A DNA stretch of 64,000 nucleotides from Oopsacas minuta. Lineage: Eukaryota > Porifera > Hexactinellida > Lyssacinosida > Leucopsacidae. Below the pieces are notes generated by a model, which saw only the letters and a program-made list of their open reading frames with translations, was not told the origin of the DNA and made no database searches. Numbering within the stretch: position 1 is the first letter of the stretch; each line of letters opens with the position of its first letter. Of this stretch, positions 10,589 through 20,677 are shown piece by piece. The stretch spans positions 892,847 to 956,846 of the forward strand of contig JAKMXF010000033.1 of assembly GCA_024704765.1 (NCBI GenBank), read 5' to 3'. A program made the translations under genes and the position numbers.

Positions 10589-11234
10589 GATCCGCAAAAG
10601 GGCTACTTTAACATAGAAACATTATGATATATGATTGTAGAGTATTGGAATAACTAATAACCAGCAAAATATAGAATTTTACTGAAAAAATTTAAAACGT
10701 ATGAAAAATATATTTTTCGGATTTTTGTCCGGTCCGGACAATGAATGACGTGATAAATTTTTGGGCAGCTTTTGGCAAGCCTGGAAAGTGATTAAATAGT
10801 TGACTAAATATAGTAACATTACTTATATATTAATAACGTTTTGTCAAATTTTGTCAAACAAGAGATGCTACACTTCAATCAATGAGAAAAAATTCCAAAT
10901 TATAACTTTGGGAGGGCCAAACTAGACACCCGGAAAAAAGTACAAATGAATATCTAGACTAACCTATCAATGATTAAATTGTTGTTACAATATAGATTTA
11001 TTATCAGAAGATGTTTTTCACTCTTATATTTAGTATTTACATCAAATATGATTACATACATTAGGGCATAGGAATTTGAGGTTTGAAAATATATATTTCT
11101 ATTATTAGAAACACATAACAAAGTTGTGCGTAGTTAGGATTCCTAACTGCTTCTAATGCTGCCAATGATATTTTCGTACTAATTGAACTATGGAGAATTC
11201 GAAAAATGCATTGAAATATGTTTTTTAAAATATG

Positions 11235-11261
11235 CCTATTTCCCCATATTGCCACACTGTG
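11235..11261 (-). repeat. Transib right terminal inverted repeat (heptamer CACAGTG)
   Basis: Read on the minus strand from 11261, the end starts CACAGTGTGGCA. The block GGGGAAATAGG occupies 11245 down to 11235, with 9 bp between heptamer and block, half the left-end spacing. This end lies upstream of the transposase start. The 647 bp between it and the end of the reading frame are AT-rich leader with no other gene. Confidence 0.88.
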
Positions 11262-11344
11262 GGATGATTGCTAATTTATTCCGTTCCAGGAGGTTTGTCC
11301 GTTGTAGAGGGATTGTTCGCATCTCGGAGTGTCCGTTTTGGGAG

Positions 11345-11716
11345 ATTCCACTGTAGTATGCAAGAAAAAATATGTACGACGTGTGATACCATGTAACTAT
11401 TGCCACATAGCTTTCAGATGCCTAACCATCTTGAAGAGTATCAGTAAATTCCAATAAGATGTGAACTAGGATGTGCTATAGCTTACTATACACAAGGCCT
11501 CACAGTAACTTGGTCGCCGATTCCTGCAATAAAGATGCTACTTATAAAAGTGTTGAATCGGTGAATACATCCCTGGTCCTAAATTACAAGCTCTGTGAGA
11601 CCATATGTATAGTTGGCTATGGATGTGCCATACGTGTGTCTCGAGGACATGGAGCGACACCTTGAGAAGAAGGTAGAGTTGTCCGTTCATAAAGTACAAG
11701 TGTAGAGTAGGACTGT
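11345..11716 (+). pseudogene. TRAF-like gene relic (zinc-finger region)
   Basis: The stretch 11418-11480 matches the DMPNHLVKYQ...RCEQGCG region of the gene at 5432. The stretch 11620-11716 matches its GCGILVCLED...EKKVECPFIKYKC region nearly base for base, but with a dropped segment and a frameshift. Several stops interrupt it. It is another decayed member of the TRAF-like cluster, lying on the other side of the Transib insertion from the relic at 7626. The two relics need not derive from one gene. Confidence 0.7.
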
Positions 11717-11971
11717 TGTATGCTATTTCTATCACCATGTTATTCCAACTGTAATATTTACTAGCTAGAAATCAGTAGAATGCTATCACTGGTATAACAT
11801 ATTTTAAGTCACACAACACATTTTGTATAATAACTAATAGATTAGTGTTAAAACTGTGTTCAAAAAATATAATTGTTTGAAGTTAGCAGAGCAACAACTT
11901 CACACTTAACCACAAAATAATTATATTAATAATAATATATTAATCACTTCATTTGATATCACAATTTGGTT

Positions 11972-12440
11972 TGATATTCGAGATAACAAATTACAAAGAT
12001 CTTAAATACTAGATTGGTGCCATATACGTATGTAACCAATTACTCTCATCTCTAGGAAGTTCTCACAATGTCATAAGTACAGTTATTAAATAGTGGAGAC
12101 ACCATTAGAGGCCCAGGCTCATGACCATCACTATGACTAGTGACCACTGTTCACAGTGTTCGTAACATTAAGTAAGAAGCGAACATCAATACCCTAAAGC
12201 CCACCAGACACGATGCAACTTTGTTGTATGCAACAGTTGCATCGTGCATGGCGGGCTTTAAATCTTAGATAATGTATCTAAATTCCAACTCGGAGGCCAC
12301 TCAATGGGTCAGATTGATCACCAATGGTGACCCCCTACTTAACAGCTGTACTTATGATTTCGCGAGAATTTCCCATAGAAGATAGTAAATAGCTATATGG
12401 CATCAATCGAGTTTTTGTAATTTGTTATCGAGCAATATCA
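11972..12440. mobile_element. Long-TIR MITE with central hairpin
   Basis: Imperfect inverted repeats of roughly 150 bp bound the element. The left GATAACAAATTACAAA near 11992 mirrors the right TGTAATTTGTTATC near 12416. GGTGCCATATACG on the left mirrors the TATATGGCATCAATC region on the right. There is no coding capacity. Confidence 0.55.
12195..12260. repeat. 66-bp hairpin with 26-bp arms
   Basis: The left arm (12195-12220, starting TAAAGCCCACCAGACACGAT) pairs with the right arm (12235-12260, ending GCGGGCTTTA) at about 23 of 26 positions around a 14-nt loop. It sits at the middle of the surrounding MITE and is either the apex of its fold or a small nested palindromic element. Confidence 0.7.
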
Positions 12441-12487
12441 GACAACAGGTTAACATTAAAATATGCCTATAGTTATCACAGAAATTA

Positions 12488-13330
12488 TTAGTTATGTTTA
12501 GACTTTTTAACAAACTTATCAAAATGGAAGTCATCACTCGACTTATCTTGTCTATGTCTTTTCTTTTCTACATCCTTACCTAGCACTACTTCTTGTATGT
12601 CAGGGAGGACTGTACTTCTGTTCTTTTCTCTACTCCCCCCCTCTCCCATCTGCTGATGCTCACTGAAGTTGGTTGCTAGGTTAGTTGGAATGAGAGAACT
12701 CTCTCCCTCCTCTTGTCTCAGCTGTTCTCTAACCAGCTGACGTACTGCTTCCTCTGTAGCTTGAATATTCCTGAACTTCTCATCCACACCCAAATCATAC
12801 TCAGGTATACCAGACAGAATCTGGTTAGACAGCATTTCTTCAGAGCTTAACTTCTTACCAGATTGTAAACTCTCTGGTATAACATATAGCTCCTTCAGTT
12901 TATTCTCATAAGTGCTGCTAGTCTCTATAGGTGCATCGCACTTGTCTGAACTCCCAAACCGCTTGGACATCTCCTTGTCAATGTAATTGAGCATATTTAT
13001 GTCTTCATCTCTCTGTTTAGTCTCAGCAGCAAAGTCACTTGACATTTTCTTGCTGATATTATCTCCTTCTATGAAATCACTCGTAAGATCACTAAGCTCT
13101 ACCAGTCCCCCAGAGGAGAGCTTTAAGGTATCGCTTGGACCATTCTGCTGGAGAGGAACATTCACCTCTCCGAATGCTAGAGCTGTAGCATTGATTCCCT
13201 GAGGTCTGCTCCTGAGAGATTGCAACTTTCTACTCTCTTCTAGCTTACGATGAATATTCGAGATATCTTCTCCATCATCTACTGTATTGTCAGTCTTTCT
13301 GATGTTCTTAGGACGAGTTCTCCTTTTCAT
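12488..13330 (-). CDS. C9orf78: C9orf78/TLS1-family spliceosome-associated protein
   Basis: This 280-residue single-exon gene starts at the ATG at 13330. It matches the HCA59/C9orf78 (fission-yeast Tls1) family along its length. Visible family blocks are an N-terminal basic RRTRPK, an EESRKLQSLRSRPQGINA segment, FAAETKQRDEDINML, the highly conserved EEMLSNQILSGIPEYDLG, a PTNLATNF block and a C-terminal DDFHFDKFVKKSK. Human C9orf78 is 289 residues, so length agrees. The family associates with late spliceosomes and affects 3' splice-site choice; in yeast it also aids telomeric silencing. It is mostly disordered and acts in the nucleus. It stands alone between transposon remnants. Finding it intronless is notable for a splicing factor gene. 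Confidence 0.9.
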   Translation of the reverse strand: MKRRTRPKNIRKTDNTVDDGEDISNIHRKLEESRKLQSLRSRPQGINATALAFGEVNVPLQQNGPSDTLKLSSGGLVELSDLTSDFIEGDNISKKMSSDFAAETKQRDEDINMLNYIDKEMSKRFGSSDKCDAPIETSSTYENKLKELYVIPESLQSGKKLSSEEMLSNQILSGIPEYDLGVDEKFRNIQATEEAVRQLVREQLRQEEGESSLIPTNLATNFSEHQQMGEGGSREKNRSTVLPDIQEVVLGKDVEKKRHRQDKSSDDFHFDKFVKKSKHN

Positions 13331-14463
13331 TTTACCTCATTATTGCAATTCAACAAAGGAATTATCGAATTAATTAAGTCACTGAGAATACAAATACAAA
13401 AGTAAACTATTGCTACCAGGATAAATTAAAACACGTAACCATTTGAATAAAAAGATAGAATTGACGGAAATAGATCAAAACAGGCATAAGTCCACCTCAA
13501 GTACTGAGGTTCTTGTGTGACATAAAAGAACTCGAGGAGAGCATTGACCTTCTAGGAGAGATTACACAACACGTGATTAGTAGTAATCCATAACTACATA
13601 GCATTCCAACAGCCCTTTGTTGCTATTGGGAAAGAAGGATCAGCTCCTAGCGAGTTTAAAGGGCCTTGAGCAAGAGGTGTCAAAATTGAGCCAGAATCTG
13701 TACACATTTAAGTGGCAGAAAGGTACAACCGTGGTATCTAAATGTTTTCTCAGACCGGAGACCAGCTCAACCAATTTGGTGATCAACACTTGAAGGAGCC
13801 ATGGGTATTCTAATACATGAGGATAGCATTATGTTATGGACACAATCATAAGATATCACGCTATCCTCCTATTTAAGCTACCAGACCTAACAATGATAAA
13901 GCGAGTAGGTGAGGAAGGATCTGGTAGTAAAGAGTTCAATCATCCTAGACAAACCCGACATCTCTCCTAATCAACACATCTATGTGTCAGATGATAATAA
14001 CAGCAGAGACTCTAAATCCTGACAACTAATTTGGAATTCAAAGACTCGCTACGACACCAAACTATGACCGAACCTGTTGATGTAAAATTCTCAAACAATG
14101 AAATGTTTGATGAGCAGAAAAGACAACTCTGTGTATTCACGTGTTACTCTCACAGGCGAGAAATCCCGCTTCTTAGTTACCAGAGGTTATGGAATGTAGT
14201 TGGAGAAGCAATAATTATTCTTCTGTTTAGATGAAAACAATAATATTCTCTGAGCGACTGGTCAGCTGACAAAATTAAAGTATTCTCACAAGAAAGAGAC
14301 CTCCCATACATGATAGGACAGAGAGGACATGAAGCTGGAATGTTTGACTCCCATACGGCATTACAATACAAAACCCATTTGTGTTTCTGAAAACAATAAT
14401 TTCTGTTCATTTCGAATTAACCATATTATCTTCATAAACTTTAAATTCGCCATTAGCAAGCTA
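13331..14463. other. Intergenic, no recognised content
   Basis: The stretch is AT-rich DNA upstream of the C9orf78 homologue and before the Tigger element. Only short, unsupported reading frames occur. No repeat family or RNA gene is evident. Confidence 0.4.
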
Positions 14464-16542
14464 CAGTAAACATTGGATTTAACGACATCGGCTTTAACGA
14501 CAAATCGCTTATAACGACTCATTTTGCTTGCCCAGAATCTCGCAGCATTATTCTGCACACACCATACCTCGGGTATAACGACCTGTCAGATAACGACACA
14601 TTGAATTTAGCGACATATTTTCTATGCCTGCTCCATGCAAATCCAATTGGATATTACGACTTTTGGGCTGTCTATACTGTGGACTTAAGAAAAGTGTACT
14701 AGTGAATTATTAAGGTTTTAATAATTGATTTAATTATAAAACAATTATAATCTCCTTTTGAATCAACAGCACCTGACTTCTTACGAAAACGCTTATTAAA
14801 AGCTATTGTACGTACAATGTAATGTTAAAATTTAATCGTCATGGATTCGAGCGGACTTGGCAAAAGGAAGCGCTTTTCTTTTGCTGAAAAATACAAAATT
14901 TTGAAGGAGCTTGATGCAGGAGCTAAGCGACCATTCTTGGAGCAGAAACATGGCATTTCACATGGGACCCTAGCCGGCTTCTTGAAAGATCGGGCGATGA
15001 TTGAAACTTCCATCGCAAGTGCATCAAATCTTGTTTCGAAGAGCACAAAGCTGTCTCGATACCCGGAGATAGACACTGCACTGCTTGAGTGGTTTCGTTG
15101 TTTGAAGAGCACAGCTCCAGATGAGTCAGTCACCGGTCCCTTTCTTCTAGAAAAGTCGATATGCATCGCGGAGAAACTGAAAGTACGAAATGTGCCTGGC
15201 TACCTCGAACCTGTGTTCCTTGATCTGAACGGGATAGATCGTTGGAAGAAGCGCCATAACATCACCAGCCGTCAAATCTCGGGTGAGAGCCAATCAGCAG
15301 ATCACGCTGGTGCTGACAACTGGATATCAACGCAGCTGAAACTGATCAGAGAAGAGTTTGAAGACAGGGATATTTTCAATGGTGATGAGACTGAGCTATT
15401 CTGGAAGATGACACCAGACAGAACTTTGTCTTTCCGAGGAGACTTGTGCAAAGGAGGCAAGCGCTCCAAGGAACGCCTCACTGTATTGGTAGCAGCTAGT
15501 GCGCTTGGGGAGAGGTTTCCGCTACTGGTTATTGGAAAGAGTAAGCGCCCCCACTGTTTCTGAGGCGTCCTGAATCTTCCAGTGGAGTATGATGACAAGT
15601 GAGATTTTTGAGAAATGGCTAAGGAAGTTGAACAATTCTATGAGATTTGACGACAGGAAAATCGCCAAGATTCTTGACAACTTCTCAGGTCATCCGAACC
15701 TTAACTTGTCCCATATCAAGCTTTTCTTTCTCCCACCCAACACAACGTCTATGACTCAGCCCATGGACGCAGGTATAATCAAGAACCTCAAGCACCACTA
15801 CCGCCGGTTTCTTGTTAGGAAGCGTTTATTGGCAGTTGATTCTGAAACGGGGTTTAAGCTTGACTTGCTCCAGGCCTTGGACTGGCTAAAAATGTCCTGG
15901 GATAATGTCACCCCCACAACCATCAAGCATTGCTATCAGCATGTTGGGTTCAAGGATTTACCTGCCACTGAAGAAACCTCAGCACCTGACACATCAATTT
16001 GGAGCAGTGCTGAAGAAGCAGGGCTTGTTTCGGATGGCTTATCATTTGAGGACTTTGTTGCTCTGGATGATGGTGTTGCAATTGGACCTGGTGAAATGGT
16101 CTCTAAATTGACGATATCCTTAATAGTCTGCACCCTCCAAGTGATGACGATGTTGATATCGAAAATGACGACAATGAATATCCCCTCAATATCCATGTTC
16201 CGTCATTCGACACTGTTGTCTCATGCCTTGACACCGTTATGAAGTTCTTGCGCACCCTCCCATGCTCAGAGAAACAGATTCAGTCTGTCAGCGAACTTCA
16301 AAACTTCTTGGCTGAAAGTCAGCTGAGTCGATTGCAGTAGGCCTCAATAACTAGCTTTCCAAGTCAAACTAATCATATTCATGACATTATTATGACGTTA
16401 ATACAACAACATAGTATACTACATCGTATAACACGAATAAATATGGGTGTCATCCGGTATATAATGCATATATAAAGCTTCCTCGGATATAGCGACCTTT
16501 TTTGCCTGCCCAAACAAGTGTCGTTAAATCCAATGTTTACTG
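14464..16542 (+). mobile_element. Tigger/pogo-type transposon, TIR-bounded but defective
   Basis: Perfect terminal inverted repeats CAGTAAACATTGGATTTAAC (14464 onward, and the reverse complement ending at 16542) are flanked by TA on both sides (14462-14463 and 16543-16544). Inside is one pogo-family transposase gene on the plus strand with at least two breaks. Repeated AACGACA/TAACGAC motifs near the left end are probably subterminal repeats. The element is 2079 bp, about standard for the family. Confidence 0.88.
14841..16340 (+). pseudogene. Tigger/pogo transposase, frameshifted
   Basis: The first open segment (14841-15563) has the N-terminal helix-turn-helix (KRKRFSFAEKYKILKEL), a CENP-B-like DNA-binding region and the first catalytic aspartate in IFNGDETELFWK. 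It stops after GKSKRPHCF. The second segment (from 15589, shifted +1) carries the second aspartate in ILDNFSGHP and the third in MTQPMDAGII, followed by HYRRFLVRKR. Between them about five codons of the usual NKKAW region appear to be missing. A further shift near 16105 returns to the family tail ending ...SELQNFLAESQLSRLQ near 16340. All three acidic residues survive, but the protein cannot be made in one piece. Confidence 0.85.
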
Positions 16543-16854
16543 TATATACATTTTGCAAAACACTAATAAATATGATTAAACAGGCCAATCTACGTGTCCA
16601 CTCATCTTGTCGAAAGCCATACTGATGATGATATGATGTGTCAGCTCATTGATCCAAATGTTGTTGAGACAATAATAAATAGTCTGGAATGGAATGTTAT
16701 TCTATAAATATCAGGATTATAGTGTAACTCTCTGTAAACAATTCAATACAAATCCCTCTTATAAATACTATTTTAAATCTTTACATTTCATAATAAAAAG
16801 GGAAAATGAAATTTTAATCAACAATATTCAATGGAAGAAAGTTAATCTAAAGGA

Positions 16855-17560
16855 TACATGTATGTTAAAGATAAAGACTCATGTGATTCTACTTACTGGC
16901 GCTGTGAGAAACGAGATTTATGCAATGGACGTGTAACAACAGGCAGAGTTAGCGGATGAATTAAAAATCCATCTTCCACTCACACTCATTCTTCTGATAC
17001 TGAAGTGAAAAACTATTGGAGAGACATAATTATGATCTACTCCTACTGAGGAACCTACATAATCGAGAATTCTACCAAATATATTTCGATTCCTGCAGCA
17101 GTCAAACTTCCGTCTAAAAACAGTTTGTCTAAAATCGTGCGGCGTAAGAGGAGAGCTCCAGATGATGATTTCTTTGAGCATACTACTAGAGGACAACAAT
17201 TTTGATCTTTAATAACCCAGAATTGGATTTGATTGTGCTCAGCACCCAGGAAAATATTCAAATATTAACCAGGTACCCAAACTGGGTCTGTGATGGTACC
17301 TTCGATTCGGCGCCCATGTAATATCAATTGTATACCATCCATGCTTTGCTTAATGAAACCGTCACTATTCCATTGGTATTTTGAATTTCCAAATCTAAAC
17401 TGAGGTAGTGTATAAGGAAATATTCTCAATTCTTAAGGAGAATTATCCGATGCTCAATCCAGCTACAATAATGTTTGATTTGAAAGAGCTGCATTAAATG
17501 CATTTGCACAGGTTTTTTTCCTAATGCGGAGATTAAAAGATTGGCTAGCACCCCAATCTA
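16855..17560 (+). pseudogene. FLYWCH/MULE transposase relic
   Basis: At about 16855-16990 the translation YVKDKDS...TYWRCEKRDLCNGR, followed by HTHSSDTE, is a FLYWCH-type zinc finger. At about 17265-17330, RYPNWVCDGTFDSAP is the catalytic-aspartate region of Mutator-like (MULE) transposases. At about 17410-17545, YKEIFSILKENYPMLNPATI then MFDLKE and AFAQVF matches the following MULE block. Stops and frame changes separate the pieces. It is an old, dead copy with unclear ends. Confidence 0.6.
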
Positions 17561-17641
17561 TATGTTCTGGGTTGCTATTGGTAGTATTGACTAGTCATTG
17601 GGTTCTGAATGTCACAGACAAATATACGTATTTTTAACAAA

Positions 17642-17750
17642 TCTGTATTATTATAGTGCAATTGTTGTCTGTCTCTTTGTTCGTTGTCAAGGAAAGGATT
17701 TTTAGTATGCTATATTGGAATTGAATTTCGCAATTCTGTATGTATAATTG
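17642..17750 (+). repeat. Dispersed repeat R1, copy c (5' part)
   Basis: The copy begins A^TCTGTATTATTATAG and continues into the family core TTGTTCGTTGTCAAGGAAAG. Only the first ~110 bp is recognisable. Confidence 0.45.
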
Positions 17751-18033
17751 TATATCCAATGACGCGGCTATGAAGTGGCCTGTGGTCCTTGGCCTCCAAA
17801 ATTTAATGGATTAACTTTGAAAAATAATACCTACTAGCACAGTTTGTCTGTCAATTTAGTAATCACCCAAAGAGTGTGAAAATTCAATTCATACCCGAGG
17901 TGCAAATAATCTCCGACCAAAAATGCATATGTGTAAATGTGGTCCCAGCTATTCCTATTAGAATTAACCTGTGTATAATTGCCAATGAACCAAAGCAATA
18001 CATTTGTAAGAGTAAAATAAATATAAATATCCA
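17751..18033. other. Intergenic, 3' of HIBCH
   Basis: AT-rich DNA with no recognised feature; presumably the 3' UTR of the HIBCH gene on the minus strand. Confidence 0.4.
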
Positions 18034-19659
18034 TTACTCTAAATGATATCGTTGATAGAACTCTACAAATGGGCGACACTCAACAAAATGTGACATTACA
18101 TACTGCACGCTTACGGCATCAAGTGTATCAGGCTCCCAGTCAAGTCTGGTATTAATCTTATCTACCAACACACCCTTAACACCTACAAACACATCTCTGT
18201 TATTAAAATGGTTCACACAGAGATTACTCTCCATTCTTAGACATTCTTGTAAGGTCAGTTTAGCACCTAAGCTCAGGGCTCTGTGTGTTACCTTTAAGGC
18301 GGTAGGAGACATCTTGAGTAGTCTAGATTTAGTGTTCTTACTCCAGTCATCATCAAACTCACCCAGTTTATGTATCATATCTTCAATAGTAGGAGAGCTG
18401 AACACATAATCTATTTTAACCATATGACTATTAAAGCTTAGAGATTGTTTGTCAGATAAACATAATTGATGAACTACACTTTCCACTTCTTCACTGCTAC
18501 CAATTGAACTAAGCTTATCTTCTAACAACTCAATATTCTTATTGGGAATAAAATGAGTAGCTAAACCAGCAGCTAGCACATCTCTGCCTTTGAGTCTAGC
18601 TCCTGTAAGGCCTAGATACATGCCTAGATATCCAGGAAGTCTAGGAAGATAGAAAGTAGCTCCTACGTCAGGGAAGAACCCGATAGCTGTCTCAGGAAGA
18701 GAACACACTGTGGTATCAGATGTAATGCGGTATTCAGATTGATACGCTATGCCTATCCCACCTCCCATTGTTATACCGGACCAGAAAGAGATACAGGAGG
18801 TACGTAGTAGAGATAAGAGATGAACTAAATGAATTTGTTTGGATGAATTGACTCAAATATAGTAAAGTGAAACTTGCATAAACTAACACTTCTATAATCC
18901 GGCTGAGTTTATGATCTGAAATAGCTTCCGACAACACAAATTCATCTACATAATCCGACAATTACTAACAGCAAATTTTCAGTCCCAACGAGTGTCGGTT
19001 TATGCAGATTCCACTATATGAATAAGCACGTCACTCAATGAAATGAGAGTGAAGATTATTAACTAATCATTTTCTTTGTCAAAGTCTTGCTATAAATGTC
19101 CACAAAATGGTTAATTCCTTTATATCAGCGGTTCCCGACTTTTTCACCCATGGACTCCCAATACCAAATTTACACATTTTTTGGACCCCTATCATAGATA
19201 ATGCAATAAGACATTTCGAGATCCTATGGACTACCAATGCAATGGGTTCATGTAGACTTAACACAAACGTACAAATCTACGTAATCATTAACTAATGTTA
19301 CCTAAAGCATACTCCTTTGATATGTGCAATAAAGGCATGTTAGTTTCTAATATTCCTTCTTCTAATAATGCCTTCATATCCCCTCCTGCACAAAACACAT
19401 CTCTCTCTCTACCTCTAATTAGTATACACTTTATGGTAGGGTCTCTCTCCCATTCAATTAATTGAGGAATTATAATGTCAAACATTTCTATATTTAGTGC
19501 ATTCATTAGCTTAGGTCTGTATATGCTTAATATCCCACAAGATCCGATCTGTACTCTTGAAACAACTGGGATAGTATTGTTTGTATTGTGGGGCTCTGAT
19601 GTCATTAGTCTGATGTATGGGGTTAAAGATGAGACGCATCGTCTTAAACGAATTAACAT
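18034..19659 (-). CDS. HIBCH: 3-hydroxyisobutyryl-CoA hydrolase, mitochondrial (two exons)
   Basis: Exon 1 is 19302-19659 (ATG at 19659) and exon 2 is 18034-18824, with an intron at 18825-19301. The donor is G^GTAAC after EYAL and the acceptor TTTAG^TT restores the frame as V-HLLSLLRT, giving 382 residues against 386 in human HIBCH. The N-terminus MLIRLRRCVSSLTP looks like a mitochondrial targeting peptide. Crotonase-fold hallmarks are FCAGGDMKAL (oxyanion hole), FWSGITMGGGIGIA, and the HIBCH-specific PETAIGFFPDVGATFYLPRL with catalytic acids. The enzyme releases 3-hydroxyisobutyrate from its CoA ester in valine breakdown. This is the only gene in the window with a demonstrable intron. The intron holds a MITE. 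Confidence 0.92.
18865..19015. repeat. MITE in the HIBCH intron (family M2)
   Basis: The ends AGTGAAACTTGCATAAAC and the reverse complement of GTTTATGCAGATTCCACT form terminal inverted repeats. The inside, containing GATCTGAAATAGCTTC and AGTCCCAACGAGTGTCGG, matches the copy at 56697-56887. It is non-coding. Confidence 0.65.
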
Positions 19660-20677
19660 TATTCCTAGCCAAATATTAAGTGTTGATATACTGATTTATG
19701 AGTAAATCATAGCATTTATTCTTATACGAAAGTATATATTACTTAATTTAACATCGAGGATCCAACCCTCAAGGGAATGAAAATTCAGTTAATTAATTCA
19801 ATTCCGAGACAAACTCACTTACATACAACCTTCAAGATCGTTATACACTTATACTCAATTGAAATTAAAATCAACAGCAAAAAATAACAATTCATGGCAA
19901 AAACTGCTTAAAGTTTAATTCACAACATGGTTACATGATTATTCAATTGGAATTTTAAGAATTTTTGAAATTGGAACTATAGATGAATTATTTCCATCGA
20001 AATTAACCTGTGTTTGAGCCTAAGATCTGATAGGGCAGAATTTCTCAATTGGTAAACCCTCACTCAAATCTGATAGGTCAATTCATTTGACACCTAGCTC
20101 AGAGAGTTTATGAGATATCGCTAAAGAAATAGAAAATCAAGCTAGATTAATCACAATCTATACACATGCCAATTTCAAGTTTGTAGCTCTTACCAATTCT
20201 TCAATCAACTTGAATAAAAACCATAAAAAAACCCGTCGAGATTTAATATATACGATAAGATAGCTACACAAATAACAATATTCAACCATATTGACTGATG
20301 ATAATGGCACTCGACATCGAGACAAGCAAAATAACCTGAAAGAAAATAATTTTAAAATTGCACTAAATAATATGATTAAGAAAGCAAAATGCAATAAGGT
20401 TATTATATTTAAATAGAATTATGCAGAAATAAGCGAGTGCAATGGGGCAAAAAACCACGATTTCGTCTGTATATTCATTATATCTATGATCTATGAGGTT
20501 TAGCATGTATAATTATCAAGACCTTGATAAATACATTCAAGAGTTATTAGAACTATTTCATGACATCCTTAAGTTTCATAGGAAACATAAACTAATTTCT
20601 TATTACAACTAAGAGGTAAACTAAATGTCTAGTAATACTACGCTAATGGAAATAAGTAACCTATCAAACTATTCAGT
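19660..20677. other. Intergenic between HIBCH and cyclophilin
   Basis: About 1 kb of AT-rich DNA lies between the HIBCH start and the cyclophilin stop. Small reading frames show no homology I recognise, and no repeat family is identified. Confidence 0.4.

Larger units (their letters stand above)
8150..11261 (-). mobile_element. Complete Transib (RAG1-family) DNA transposon
   Basis: The element is 3112 bp and is bounded by terminal inverted repeats beginning CACAGTGTGGCA: plus strand at 8150, reverse complement from 11261. A perfect 5-bp target duplication GGATG flanks both sides (8145-8149 and 11262-11266). A second conserved terminal block, GGGGAAATAGG, lies at 8175-8185 on the left and 11235-11245 on the right. 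Its one long gene, on the minus strand, encodes a Transib transposase. Transib elements are cut-and-paste transposons related to the RAG1 recombinase. CACAATG/CACAGTG-type ends and 5-bp GC-rich duplications are their hallmarks. Intact ends, duplication and reading frame suggest a recent insertion. No RAG2-like (kelch) gene is present. Confidence 0.93.

Noticed and set aside
8456-11261. A RAG2-like partner gene inside or next to the Transib element
   Set aside because: No kelch repeats or PHD finger are seen on either strand between the ends or in the nearby genes.
7626-11716. Reading the two TRAF relics as one gene split by the Transib insertion
   Set aside because: The left relic already contains a C-terminal MATH scrap, so the two pieces are more simply separate decayed copies. 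It remains possible but is not supported.
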